Of a stretch of 64,000 bases of DNA, positions 22,496-33,290 are shown one piece after another. A model generated the notes under the pieces. The model worked only from the letters and a program-made list of their open reading frames with translations, was not told the DNA's origin and did not search any database. Numbering within the stretch: position 1 is the stretch's first letter; every line of letters begins with the position of its first letter. Origin of the DNA: Cytospora piceicola (Eukaryota; Ascomycota; Sordariomycetes; Diaporthales; Cytosporaceae); contig JALQBC010000015.1 in the NCBI GenBank assembly GCA_023375675.1, positions 372,001 to 436,000 of the forward strand, written 5' to 3'. The translations under genes and the position numbers were made by a program.

Positions 22496-23637
22496 ATGGC
22501 CGACTACAGTCTCCAGAGTCCTGATGGCGGCGACTCTCGCCAGGTAGGTCCCAGTTCTCTCCTCATGTCACACTCCCACCCAGCTTTGACTTCCTTCTCT
22601 GTCCCTTGTATCTTCGTGGAGTCGCAAAACAGGAGTCGAGGGTAAAGTGGTACAAGCCAAGGCGACCCAGCGTGTGCGGCTTCGTGCTTGTCAGTGCAGT
22701 CATTAAACCAAGGCGAAACTGCTCGCTCCTAGTCCCAGCCTGTCCATCAGTATGGTCCAGGATACAAAGCAGGCTCGAACCCTGCCTGGGTTTTCTCTTA
22801 CGGAACGTCACTCCAACCTATCCAGTCAAAGATTTCAAGGCGACGTCACATCTGGGACAAGCTGAGGGTCTGCGACGCAGCCTGCGTGTTAGGACCACCT
22901 ATCTACGTGTGCGAAGTGGTGTGAAACCAATGAGGTGGACCCATAGCTTAAGGAGCGCTGTGCCAAAGGTATACAAGTTGCCAGTGATCACCTTCCTGGT
23001 AGGGGAGGTGAGGCGCACGTCATTCTGGCGTGATGTATACCAGAGGACGGTTGAGTGAGTACGAGGGGGCCTACAGAGAAGGAGTCAACGTTGGACCTAC
23101 ATAGCATTGGTCAATTCCTTGCTAACTGGGTGCAGGTATTACAGGACCTTGCCAAAGCTCTCGCCCAGATGAGCAAGCGTATCGACGATGAGGACGAAGT
23201 CATCGACGGACTCTCCGAGAAGTTCTACCGCCAGCAGAAGCTTACCCAAGACGCTGAGGCAAGCGCTGACAACTGGGCGGTCAACTACAAGGCCCTCAAG
23301 ATCATGAACAATGACAACAAGGTTCGGGAGAACGCCATGAGGGATATGTTGGAAGAAATGGCACGTTTGATTCGTGAGACCCGAGGCTGCATGGCCGCTG
23401 AGGCTCAGACTATGGCCTTCCAGAACCAGAGGCTTGAGGAGCTCGAGAAGCGCAATAAGGTGCTCGAATCGAAGGTCAGAGGTCAACACTACGCTATCGG
23501 CAACCTCAAGAAGAAACTTTGCGGTCCTCGCAACGCAGGTGTGAACCAGGTATGTACCTCAAACACATACAGCTCCCAGGCATATACTTACCTTAACCCC
23601 AAAGATCCAGTCTCAGCTTTCCGAGGTTTCGCTATAG
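22496..23637 (+). CDS. Small coiled-coil protein, paralogue B
   Basis: Three exons (22496-22543, 23136-23549, 23611-23637), all phase 0, encode 162 aa. Exon 1 is only 16 codons, ending CAG|GTAGGT; the 592-nt intron ends GCTAACTGGGTGCAG. Exon 2 is a near-continuous helix with heptad periodicity (LAKALAQMSKRIDDE; QRLEELEKRNKVLESKV). The last exon adds 8 residues. The gene layout and intron ends match paralogue A at 18056-19265, and the internal intron sequence GAGGGTCTGCGACGC is also shared in part, so the pair arose by duplication. No domain with known function was recognised. The third exon is a modest-confidence call; reading through would add about 35 residues. Confidence 0.62.
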
Positions 23638-24950
23638 GAGGACCAGATGGATGAGGGCCAAGACGATGTTGCGTGAAAGGTCTCGAGTTTGATCCTCGCA
23701 ACGCCCGCGGGCATATCCACGCATGATACCCAACTTGTATAGGCACACTGCAATGTCTATAGTCACGAATTACATGAGGTTCTGAGCATAGTTCCGGCAT
23801 TCCCTTCTGCCCATGACTATCCTGATGGCGATGTTCTGGGGTGTCCAAGAAGGATGGCACTATAACCCATGAATACATTTGGGGGGCAGTCCACCCCTGG
23901 TGGTCGGAGAATTAGGAAAGATAGCTCTCAATAGCTGCGGGTGCGGATTGCATCTGATCCAAGACCATGGTCCAGAAGCCCAGCTAATCAGATACAACAA
24001 CTTCATAACACCGAGAAAGTTGGTTCGAGGAGCAGCAACGTTGTCGGGAAGACCGCTTCAGGTGATCGTACGAGTAAAGCGTTGCATAGGTAGCAACAAG
24101 AGATCGTCTTGGACGAGAGACCTCCATCTTGCGACCAATCCTGCACTCTGTCTCTGGGCTAAAAACGTACCCGATACAAGTCAATGCTATGGTGTTTTAT
24201 GTCCTGCCAGCCTCTCCCCCGTTTCCGCCTGATTTCCAAGGTCCTCCTAAAATACGAGAACGAGGTCTTCCTGGAGCGCCGGCACAAGCGCTTCCACTCG
24301 GCCCTGCCGTGGCAGGTGTATATCCACCGAAGAAGCCTGATCGGGCTTCGTTCGGGGAATGATAGGAGCAACATGGCCAAGGGAGGCGAGTCGACAGGAA
24401 AGGACCCTGGGAGCTTGCGCGTAACATAAGACACTACTCGTCGCGCATGCACGCCGTACCTGCCGTGAAAGCCGGACGGATCCACGGTGCAATGGATCTT
24501 GTCCCATTAGAAAAGTTGTGCGGGGGATTTTGTATGCGGTCTTCAGTTCATTCTTTGGTGGAGGTAGTGGCAATAGGAGCGCAGAGCCAAGAACGTGTTC
24601 GATGACGCTGGATCAAAGGTTAAGGCCCAAGTATAGTCCAGATCGAGCCCAATACTCCAACTTTGGCGTCCATGCCCTGCATGACATCGGCGGCGTCCAG
24701 CTTCCCATGATCATGTGCGCAGCTGGGCTCTGGAAGAGGTGATCGAGCTGGAAGAGAAGTCCGGTTACGAGACTCATGGCCTTGGGGATAGAGACGAGGA
24801 GAGAGTTGTGGTGGTGGAGAGGGGCCAGTGACCAGCAAAGCTGGCGACTTAGGCACGCATCCCTCACTGGTGGCCATGATGCAATGCTTCGCAGCCGGAG
24901 AGGAGGCTGTCGCATTTCCGAGGGTGGCTGCTGAGCTGCCTACGGCGTGA
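23638..24950. other. Intergenic region
   Basis: No supported gene on either strand. Many short overlapping frames exist (for example 24184-24429 and 24613-24915), none with a domain. The sequence may contain decayed coding material next to the reductase relic that follows. Confidence 0.4.
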
Positions 24951-25679
24951 CTGCCGACCTCTTATCGCGCCATCACCCAGGATGCGAATGGCAGGCCAAA
25001 TATCGTTACCAGTCACCCCCTACCACGCCTGCGCCCAGGCACCGTTTTGATTAAGACGCACGCCGTAGCCATCAACCCAAGCAACTACAAGTCCGGAGCC
25101 GCGTTTCCCGCCCCGGGCGCCGTCGTCGGCCGCGACCTCGCCGCAACTGTCGTGGCAGTCACCTCGGGCATAGACACCCTCCTTGTCCCTGGCGATCGCG
25201 TCTACGACCTCGCCCACGGGTCTAACCGAGTCGACCTCACCACCGCTATCAAGGCGCATACAGATAATCAGCTACGAAACGCGGTCGACTGCGTCTCCGA
25301 TAGCGAGAGTTATTCCGTCTGCTACCAATCCCTGGCCCGCGCTGGCAGCAGATATGTGGCGCTCGATCGTGTTCCCCACCAGGTTCTGAGCAGAAGGCAG
25401 GCATTGCAGGCCAGTTTCGTACACGCAGCCGAGGCGCTGGCCAGAGTACGGCTGCCCAGGTACCTGGAGCGGCCACCTAGTACAGAGAAGAGAGGACTTT
25501 AGCATCGGGTTGTCTTCAATGTACCAGAGACTTTAGATGGAGGGATTCTGCAGCCATACCCAATAGAGACGGTGAAGAAGGGGGGTTTGGAGGGGATCCC
25601 GGAGGTGCTAAGGGTATTATAGGAAGAAGGGATATCGGGAAGGAAGTTGGCTTTTTTAATTCCTCAGGTTGAAAGGTGA
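24951..25679 (+). pseudogene. Decayed medium-chain (enoyl) reductase
   Basis: The frame matches the zinc-binding-dehydrogenase-like MDR family used as trans-acting enoyl reductases or quinone reductases in fungi. The N-terminal part reads through VLIKTHAVAINPSNYK, GAVVGRDLAATVVAV and PGDRVYDLAHG. The middle then jumps to a piece resembling the later cofactor-domain segment (AVDCVSDSESY, GSRYVALDRVP), so roughly a third of the protein is missing. In the same frame the family C terminus follows (VKKGGLEGIPEVL, EEGISGRKLAF) but is split by TAG at 25500-25502 and 25620-25622. The frame has no ATG: CTG at 24951 stands where the start is expected, directly after an in-frame TGA. The gene is therefore dead in this strain. 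Confidence 0.8.
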
Positions 25680-25688
25680 TGGCATATA

Positions 25689-25698
25689 TACCTAGGTA
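25689..25698. repeat. Dispersed palindrome TACCTAGGTA, copy 3
   Basis: An exact 10-bp palindrome just downstream of the reductase relic. Confidence 0.7.
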
Positions 25699-26125
25699 GT
25701 CATGAGGGTTGTAAACGCATAGTGTACCACTCTTTCTATTTCGGATAATGCCCGGTACACGTTCTCCCAGGGTTGCTATAAGTGAGCATCTAATTACGAC
25801 TTCTTCATGCCATATTACCAGGAATTGAAATAGCTCCCCGGGGGAACGTTACCTACGTAGTAGGCATATGAGTTAGGATACAACATTCGGTACACTCCAG
25901 CAGGTTTGGCAATGTTGGTACGGTATTTCTGTATACTCTGTCGTCTCGTCAATCAGTGGAGCACCTGGGCTGCTGGGCTATATATCATAACCCTAACCCT
26001 ACTGTGTCGCAATTTCCACCACTAATTGATTTTGACCGACCGCAACCTTTTCCACGATCCCATCCACACTTACCGATGACATCACATACTCACCACCACC
26101 ACCTGAAACCTTTATTCCCCTTTAC

Positions 26126-26130
<5 letters not shown>

Positions 26131-26160
<30 letters not shown>
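26131..26160. repeat. (CA)15 microsatellite
   Basis: A perfect run of fifteen CA dinucleotides ends 9 bases before the start codon at 26170, so it lies in the 5' UTR or core promoter. Length variation here could change expression of the downstream gene, but that is inference. Confidence 0.95.
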
Positions 26161-26163
<3 letters not shown>

Positions 26164-26169
26164 GAAACC

Positions 26170-26820
26170 ATGACCACCCGCCGCCACCCCCAAGTCCCAA
26201 CAACCAGCCAGGTCACCCCCGGCGCCGCCGTCAACATCGTCCTCAAGGCCGACCAGCCCACGGGGCGCACGGTGCAGGGCGTCGTGCGCGACCTGCTGAC
26301 GCGGGGGAACCACCCGCGGGGCATCAAGGTGCGCCTTGCGGACGGGCGCGTGGGGAGGGTGCAGAGCATGGCTCCCGGCAGCACCGAGACGTCTTCATCT
26401 TCATCGGCGGCGGCGGCGACGACGACGAACCCGGGCGGCAGCAGTCTCGGGGGAGGGATGCTGGACACGAGCTTAGGGGAGGGCCCGGCACAGGTGCAAA
26501 CCTACGACATATCGGCTGGACGGGCCCCTAAATGGGGCGGCAAGGGAGGCGGCCCACGGGGATTGGACGATGAGGCGGGCTTGCCGTCGCAGCAGATCGG
26601 GCTCGATGCCTATGTGAAGCAGGCGAAGCCAAAGCGTGCAGGCAGGGGCAAGGGGAAGAGCGCCCCTGCCAGTATGGACGAAGACGAGGAAGAGCAGGGT
26701 GGTGCTGCACTGTCGCAAGCACCACCCGAGATAGTGACTTGTCCTGTCTGTGCTACATTTGAGGGCGATGAGACAGCAGTGGCACATCACGTTGCCACTC
26801 ACTTTGACACCGGCTCGTGA
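26170..26820 (+). CDS. DUF2196 (YwbE-like) protein with C-terminal zinc finger
   Basis: An intronless gene for 216 aa. Residues about 14-68 match the small bacterial YwbE/DUF2196 family: a VTPGAAVNIVLKADQPTGRT start, a repeated TxGxVxxxLT-like strand, and HPRGIKVRLADGRVGRVQ. The middle is low-complexity (Ser/Ala/Thr, Gly). The C terminus has CPVCATFEGDETAVAHHVATHFD, a C-x2-C...H-x3-H pattern like a UBZ or C2H2 finger. In fungi this fusion is found in proteins of unknown function; the finger suggests ubiquitin or nucleic-acid binding. A (CA)15 repeat lies just upstream. The start is chosen because it precedes the conserved domain and no earlier in-frame ATG exists nearby. Confidence 0.78.
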   Translation: MTTRRHPQVPTTSQVTPGAAVNIVLKADQPTGRTVQGVVRDLLTRGNHPRGIKVRLADGRVGRVQSMAPGSTETSSSSSAAAATTTNPGGSSLGGGMLDTSLGEGPAQVQTYDISAGRAPKWGGKGGGPRGLDDEAGLPSQQIGLDAYVKQAKPKRAGRGKGKSAPASMDEDEEEQGGAALSQAPPEIVTCPVCATFEGDETAVAHHVATHFDTGS

Positions 26821-27020
26821 GCTGCTTCGTAGCGCGAGCTGGCGCCGATGGAATATCTCGTGAGACGCGGTCTATTGAAACATCGACAAGCTTTACACGC
26901 CTGCGGAATCGAATAGGAATGGTACAAGATGGGGGAGTAATCGGATCACGACGAGGATATCCCGCGAAGCTACTCGGAGAGAAGCACTCCAGCTAAATCA
27001 CAAGATGAGGAAAAGCGACT

Positions 27021-28728
27021 CTACCTGATGTGCAGGACCATTCCCTCCTTCAGGGCATCGATCTCCTTCTTTCCCAGTGGGTCCTTCTTGTCGAAGTTGT
27101 GCCTGTAACAACCGCAGTCAGTATCTCCTTGGCAGGGCACAAGTGATTCAGGGACGAGGTGACTCGTCAACCCTGGTTCAGGGGCTATTGATGAGGGATG
27201 CGGGGGAAAACATACTGCTTGCGGTCGGCGCTGGACCATGTGGTGATGTCTAGACTGTCACCACCAATCTTCCCCTTCACGGCGTAGTCCTTGCTGTATG
27301 CCTTCAACGCATCATTCCAACCCCATGGGTCCTCGCCGGTAGAAGGAAGTTTCGCGTCTGTGTCGAGCTCGGCCACCAACTCGTCGATGTTGCTCAGACC
27401 ATGGAGGGTGATGGCGAACTTGTTGGCGTATGCGAGGATGTGAGAGTCGAAGTCACTTGGGTTGAACTTGAACTTCGGTGAGGACTTCTTGACTGTCACT
27501 TCCTCATCTCCTTGAAGCAAAGAGCCCTCAAGCATCTCAGATCCCAGCTTGATGTAAAGGGCCATAACCAGACCCAAGTTCCTAACCTCGGGGCTCGGGT
27601 CCTTGAGAAGCTGCTCGCGTTCGAGCCGGGCCAGCATCGTAAGGAACATGCGGCCCGTGAGTTGAGCTGCAGCGTCAGCTCGTTCGCCGTCGTCGATCCT
27701 GCAGGATGGGTGGTTAGCAAGTGTCTGGGTGGGTTCTGGGTGGCCGCAAATGGGCTGGGCGGTTGCTAGGTGTAGAAAAAGAGAAGGGGGGAGGAAGGAA
27801 ATGTTACTGGACACCTACATGAAGTATTCCGATCCTGGCCCAAGGGCAAACATAACCAGACCCTCACAGATTGCCCATTGTTCCTTCCACGAGCTAGCCT
27901 CTTCGAAATCGAGGAACATGTTTTCGATCACTTCAAGAATTCCGTATGCAGCATCTTACTGGGGGGTCAGTCTCGATCTCATCCGCGAGTAGTAGACCGT
28001 AAATGGTAGGTCTCCAGGTGGCACTCACGGTCATTGTAGGTATACATGGCGAAGGCATCGGGGCAGCGCAACGGGCCCATGCTGAGCTGGGCAAGCCACT
28101 TGCGGAAGCCCGCATAGGTGACCACCCACTCATGGTCCGGGTTGTCCGCGGCTGGCTTGTGGCACACACAGGTCTCGCCATCGTCACATTTGGCCTTCTT
28201 CTTGGACCTTTTGGCTGAGGCATCGCCATCGTGTCTTTCGATGAGACCCTCGTCTCCGTCATAACTATCCTCCTCTTCGTCTTCGTCTTCGTCGTCGTCG
28301 TCGTCCTCATCCTCATCCTCACCTGTCGCGAAGGGGGGCGGGCATATGCAGACCCAAGAGTAAGCTTTCTCGGGATCTTCGATGGCGAGCTTGTACGACG
28401 CATCGATATTGGCGGAGGCACTGGACTCCTTTGTTAGTCAATTGCTTCAATCTTGAGCTGGATGGTAGATCACAGCCCGGATGGCGACAATGCAGAAGAG
28501 TGTATCACGGGGGATGGACACCTCCAAAACAAGCGCATGGCCGGGGGAAGAAGAGGAAATAAAAAAGGGTAATCCATACGAGACAGCGGACCAGCGCTTC
28601 TTAGCGGCTTTGGTGGCTTTGGGAGCTGGAGGTGCCGGGGCCGGGGCCGGTGCTGAAGCGGCGGCGGTTTTGGCCTTCTTAGCCGGTCCTTTGGCGGCTG
28701 CGCCGGGAGCTGATCTTTTCGGAGGCAT
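27021..28728 (-). CDS. Conserved fungal acidic protein of unknown function
   Basis: Five exons on the minus strand (28728-28580, 28420-28029, 27954-27819, 27698-27216, 27102-27021) encode 413 aa; all four junctions keep frame, and branch-like TGACTAAC and TTGCTAAC sequences precede two acceptors. The N terminus is Lys/Ala/Pro-rich and basic, a likely nuclear-localisation segment. A tract of about 30 Asp/Glu residues (28264-28320, encoded by GAC/GAA repeats) follows, then a Cys-containing patch (CDDGETCVCHKP) and a long helical domain. The combination of basic tail, acidic tract and helical core suggests a nuclear or chromatin-associated protein, but this is inference. No catalytic motif was recognised. 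It diverges from the flavin monooxygenase gene across a shared 630-bp spacer. Confidence 0.72.
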
Positions 28729-29358
28729 GGCTCAATGGTTCGAAATATGTGTGGTACAGGATCTTGGAATGGTCCCAGTGACGTTGTGGAATGTTGTTTG
28801 AGCGATTGGGTTGGTTGTATGAGACTGACGTTGTGCGAGTGGACTTTTTGTTTACTTACTTAAGTACGGATCAAACCTTAAGTGGGAACGGCAGGCACGC
28901 GTCCGACGTGGACAGAAGACGCGTTGAGAGATAAAAGTTGTGACGTTGCCACGTCGCACACATGGGTGGGGACAGGCTCCAGGAGGGTTAGGGTCTCAAC
29001 ACACTCTCGGTCTCCATCTCTTTGTACAAGGTTGGCCATTGACCTCAACCGCACCGTTACACTATTTCCCCGATGATTGGGTCTCCATATTACACCATTT
29101 ATACATACATATTATCTATGCAAAGAAACCCATGCTTCGCACGAATGCCAGCAGCCAGTAGGATTCCCTCGCTAAGAGGCAATACACCTTTGGCTCCTCT
29201 CAGCTGACATGAGATGCTTGGCTTGACCCCAAACACGTGAAACTGTGTTCCACACACAGATATGTATTCTCTGGGCCCTCGATTTACAATGCAGCTCCGT
29301 TCCGCTCTGTCTGCAAACTCAACTCGAAATTCAGCCACTCGCGGTATATAGTGGTTGA
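28729..29358. other. Divergent intergenic promoter region
   Basis: The spacer between two divergent genes; both promoters should lie here. No coding signal was found. Confidence 0.45.
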
Positions 29359-31283
29359 ATGGATCAACAATTCGACCTAGTCGTCATCGGCGCAGGTGAG
29401 AAGCTGTCTTCCACACGGCTATACTTGCACAAATTCCGGAACTAACACAAATATGAACAGGCTGGGCCGGTCTGGCAAGCGCCAAGACATATCACCAGTT
29501 GCATCCAGAGCGATCTGTTGTAATCCTCGATCAAAATGCCACTTTGGGGGGCACCTGGGCCAAGGAGAGGCTGTATCCAGGACTGAAGACGAACAACCTC
29601 GTCGGTCCTTTGCAGTACCCGGACTTCCCTCTGGTTCCTGAGGAGTTCGGCATCGAAATGGGGCAGCACATCCCCGGCCAAGTGGTGCACGACTATCTGT
29701 CCCGGTATGCAGACAAATTCGGCGTTGCAGACAAGATTCGATATGGAGTCAGGGTCATTACCGCCGAGCATCATGACAAAGGTGGATGGACAGTGACGAC
29801 CGAGTCCGGAGGTGAGACCGCCAGGCTCTCCGCTGCAAGATTGGTGGTCGCATCTGGTTTGACATCGGAAGCGTTCCTTCCCAGATTCGAAGGCCAGGAT
29901 TCATTTGGCGTGCCTCTATTCCACAGCAAGCATTTCCAGGAGAATAGAGACACGCTTGGTACAGCCAGGTCTGCGGCAGTCTTCGGGGGCACTAAGTCGG
30001 CTTGGGATGCTGTCTATGCCTATGCTTCGAAGGGAATCAAAGTACATTGGGTTATAAGAGGTCCGTACAGAACCTCGATGGTGTTCAAGTTACCATACAG
30101 CTGACACAGAGTTATAGCAAGTGGCCATGGTCCTATCTGGCAAGCCCCGCCATATGTGACACCCCTGAAGAAATGGCTCGAGAAACTGGTCCACACTCGG
30201 CTTGTCACCTGGTTTAGCCCGTGTATATGGGGATATGCGGACGGCTACACTAGCATCAGGAGGTTTTGGCACGAAACAGCCATCGGACGTGCAATGACCA
30301 GGATGTTCTGGTGGGTGCTTGGTAACGACGTCCTCACGCTGAACCAGTACGACAAGCACCCAGAAACGGCCAAACTGAAGCCATGGAGTGAGGCTTTCTT
30401 TAGTGGCTCGTCGTTTTCCATCTTAAACTACGACACAAACTTCTTCGACCTGGTCAGGGATGGTACTGTCAAGGTACATATTGCAGACCTAGTTCGTTTG
30501 TCTCCGCGGACAGTACACCTCTCTGACGGAGCTTCCTTCGAAACGGACTTACTCCTCTGTGCCACCGGCTGGAAGCATGTCCCGCCCCTGAAATTCTTGC
30601 CCGGAGGCATTGAAAGAGAACTTGGGCTGCCTCATGTACCAACCGAGGACGAGCCCATCTGGAAAACTGACCTGGTCCACCATGCAGACAAGGAAATCCT
30701 CGGTCGCTTTTCGCGCCTCAGGGACCAACCCACGGGAAAGATCCCCGTGCCCCTGAGCGAAGCGAGGGGCGTCTCAGCCAGTTCGAAAGACGAGGTCGAC
30801 CCGACCAACTCCACCAAGCTCACACCCTATACCCTCCACCGCTTTATCGTCCCGCCATCGTCCAGGTTCCTCAAAACCAGGGACATCGCCTTCGCGGCCT
30901 GTATCATGAACATCTCCACAGCGATATACAACCACGTCCAGGCACTGTGGATCACGGCCTTCTTCGATGGCGACCTCCCCGAGTCCGTCATACCTACGCC
31001 GGGTGACACGGAGGCGCTGAAGAAGCTCCAATACGATACGATTCTTCATAATCGGTTCGGGCGGTGGCGGTACCCGGCGGGCCATGGGAGCCATTTTCCA
31101 GATTTCGTGTTTGATGCGCTACCATACCTTGATCTGCTAGTGGGCGACTTGGGGCTGAAGGTACACCGCAAGAAGGGGTGGCTCGCTGAGATGACGGAGC
31201 CGTACGGGCCGGAGGACTATAAGGATTTGAATCTTGAATGGGCCGCGAGGGTTGGCGACGTCAATTGCGCTGTCGAAATCTGA
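29359..31283 (+). CDS. Flavin-containing monooxygenase
   Basis: Three exons (29359-29395, 29461-30060, 30118-31283) encode 600 aa; both introns are phase 1. The FAD-binding motif VIGAGWAGLASA is split by the first intron. GGTW (about residues 50-53), a second nucleotide-binding motif GGTKSAWDAVYAYASKG for NADPH, and an LLCATGW motif near residue 390 are typical of class B flavoprotein monooxygenases (FMO/Baeyer-Villiger-like). The enzyme would use NADPH and O2 to oxygenate a carbonyl, nitrogen or sulphur centre. The C-terminal 200 residues are longer than in yeast FMO and fit the fungal secondary-metabolism group. It converges on the GMC oxidoreductase gene with only about 130 bp between stops. 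Confidence 0.88.
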
Positions 31284-31416
31284 GACAGTCTCGAGATTTA
31301 ATTCTGACTCCTTCTAGTGTTCCGACTATAAACCGTCTGCTTTGGGAAGTCTCTCCATAGTCGATACTCTTGTCACCCGTTTTCTTGGGTTTATCGTAAT
31401 GTTTGTGAAGATTGGT

Positions 31417-33290
31417 TCATACAAAACACCTGATAATATCTGACGCTCTCTCCGCGACTGCGTACAACGTCGCAGTAAGGTGGCCGCTAACCTGCAACGG
31501 CAGAACCGAGGCGTCCACCACTCGGACATTGCTTGTTCCGTAGACTTTCATCGCAGGGTCAACCACACCCCCTAGCTCCCTGGCCATCATGGACGCCGTT
31601 CCAATTGGATGGTGATTTGGTGTGACTATATGAAGTCGACGTTAGCACACATGCTATTGTCTGTGGGAGTCGTGGGGGCGATCTACAGGTGTTTGCAATA
31701 TACTGTGCCCAATCCTCGTCTGAAGTCGGGTCAGCCGTGAGGTTGGCGACCACATATGCGTCCACGGGATCGGTGTGCCAGAGTGTTCGGGCTTGCTTTC
31801 CAATTGCAACCTGCATAGCCATGTCAATTTCCGCGAGAAAGTACCGTGGGTCAATCACGGGCTGATCGACCTGTCCCACTGAGCCGAGATGGACACTTCC
31901 CCTGGAAAACGGCAATAGGCACCACCAAACAGACACAAAGTCCCCAGAAGTATTGTCCGTAAGAGTCTCGGAAATAGTGACATTCTTGGAGAAGATTAGG
32001 TCGTATTGAATCCGGAAGACCTGCTCAAGAGCCGAGACATTCACCATGTTATGAGAAGCTGATGCTATCAACTGGGCGTATCGAGGTAGGTTTTCGTAGG
32101 TCGAAGCAGCTATAACGGACTTATTGGAACCAAATATGTCTTCCGCTGTTCCAAACGTTGCGTATGTTGTCCCGGTACCTGTGGCATTCAGTGTTCCTGA
32201 GAACAGAATATTACTGTTTGGCTGCTCCTGCAGATTCTCTCCAACTCCGGGGAGATCGATAACAGTATCTATACCAAGATCTTGAAGAACCCTGGGTCTT
32301 GATGTTAGAACAGTGTCAAAGTCTCGGAGTGGTTCAGATGTTGAATACCTACTGGTGGTTACCAATTCCTGACATTTCCAGGAGAAGAGGCGTCCGCAAC
32401 GAACCGGCTGACAAAATCACCTCCTCCCCAGCAGTCAAGACCGCTGACTCGTTCTTTATATTGACATACTCTACTCCACTTGCTTTCTTTCCCTGGGAAT
32501 CACCTTCCTCATCCCATACCAACCTGACAGCCGTCCCTCGCAAGATCTTCAGATTTGTCCGACCCTCAACAGGGTAATAATACGCCCTGGCCGCATCCCA
32601 TCGCCAATCCAGATCCCTGTCGACAGTCTGAGGCCAGACGTCAAATCCTCGTGTATCACCGCTGTTGACATCCGTATTCATAGGGTATCCCATGTTCTCC
32701 CATGTCTCCTGCAAGATCCGGTGAACCGACCCATTCGGCAATCCATACCGAAAGCCAACATCCAGGTTGCCATCCTCGCCATGGTATTCTGGCATATAGC
32801 TGGCACCGGCGGCTACCTGCGCCACTGTTGGTCGTGTAAACCTCTCGACCCTTTTGTAGTATGGAAACAGAGCCTCCCAATTCCACCCTTTGTTACCCAG
32901 AGCTTCCCAGGCGTCGATCTCTGCCACATCGGCACGGATGTAAGTCATGCCATTGATAGTGCTTGTTCCTCCTATGGCCTTGCCGGAATGGAGCGTAAGC
33001 GACCTGTTTGCTGCGCCGGCCTGAGCGACAGTAGGATACGCCCAGTCGATTGGAGTGTTGAAAGGGACAGTGAAGTTATCAGGGTCAGTAACGTTGGGGT
33101 TATTCCTCACGTCTTCTCCGGGTTCAATGACTGCGACGGTGGTATAGGGGTCCTCTGATAGTCGGTTGGCAAGAAGCAGGCCACATGTTCCGCCACCCAC
33201 GATCACATAGTCGAATCTCGAAGCAGATACGATCATTGCTTCGAGTATGCAGGCCGTGATCACGAGACAGCTGGTACCGTGCAGTTTCAT
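31417..33290 (-). CDS. Secreted GMC oxidoreductase (AA3-like)
   Basis: Three exons on the minus strand (33290-32353, 32291-31687, 31625-31417) encode 583 aa. Residues 1-26 form a signal peptide. The FAD motif FDYVIVGGGTCGLLLANRLSE is followed by GGTSTINGM, both GMC signatures. The last exon supplies HHPIGTASM and SGHLTATLYA, whose His residues correspond to the His-His/His-Asn catalytic pair of glucose oxidase and aryl-alcohol oxidase relatives. Many NxS/T sites fit secretion. The enzyme should oxidise an alcohol or sugar and pass electrons to O2 or a quinone, possibly giving H2O2 for lignocellulose attack. The start at 33290 gives the signal peptide. The substrate is not predictable. Confidence 0.88.

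Larger units (their letters stand above)
25680..26169. other. Intergenic region with microsatellite
   Basis: This region has a TACCTAGGTA palindrome at 25689-25698, a two-unit CCCTAA telomere-like string near 25990-26000, and a (CA)15 repeat described separately. It holds the promoter of the DUF2196 gene. Confidence 0.5.

Noticed and set aside
25990..26000. CCCTAACCCTA, interstitial telomere-like sequence.
   Set aside because: Only two units; similar short strings (7388, 55270) fit chance in C-rich intergenic DNA.
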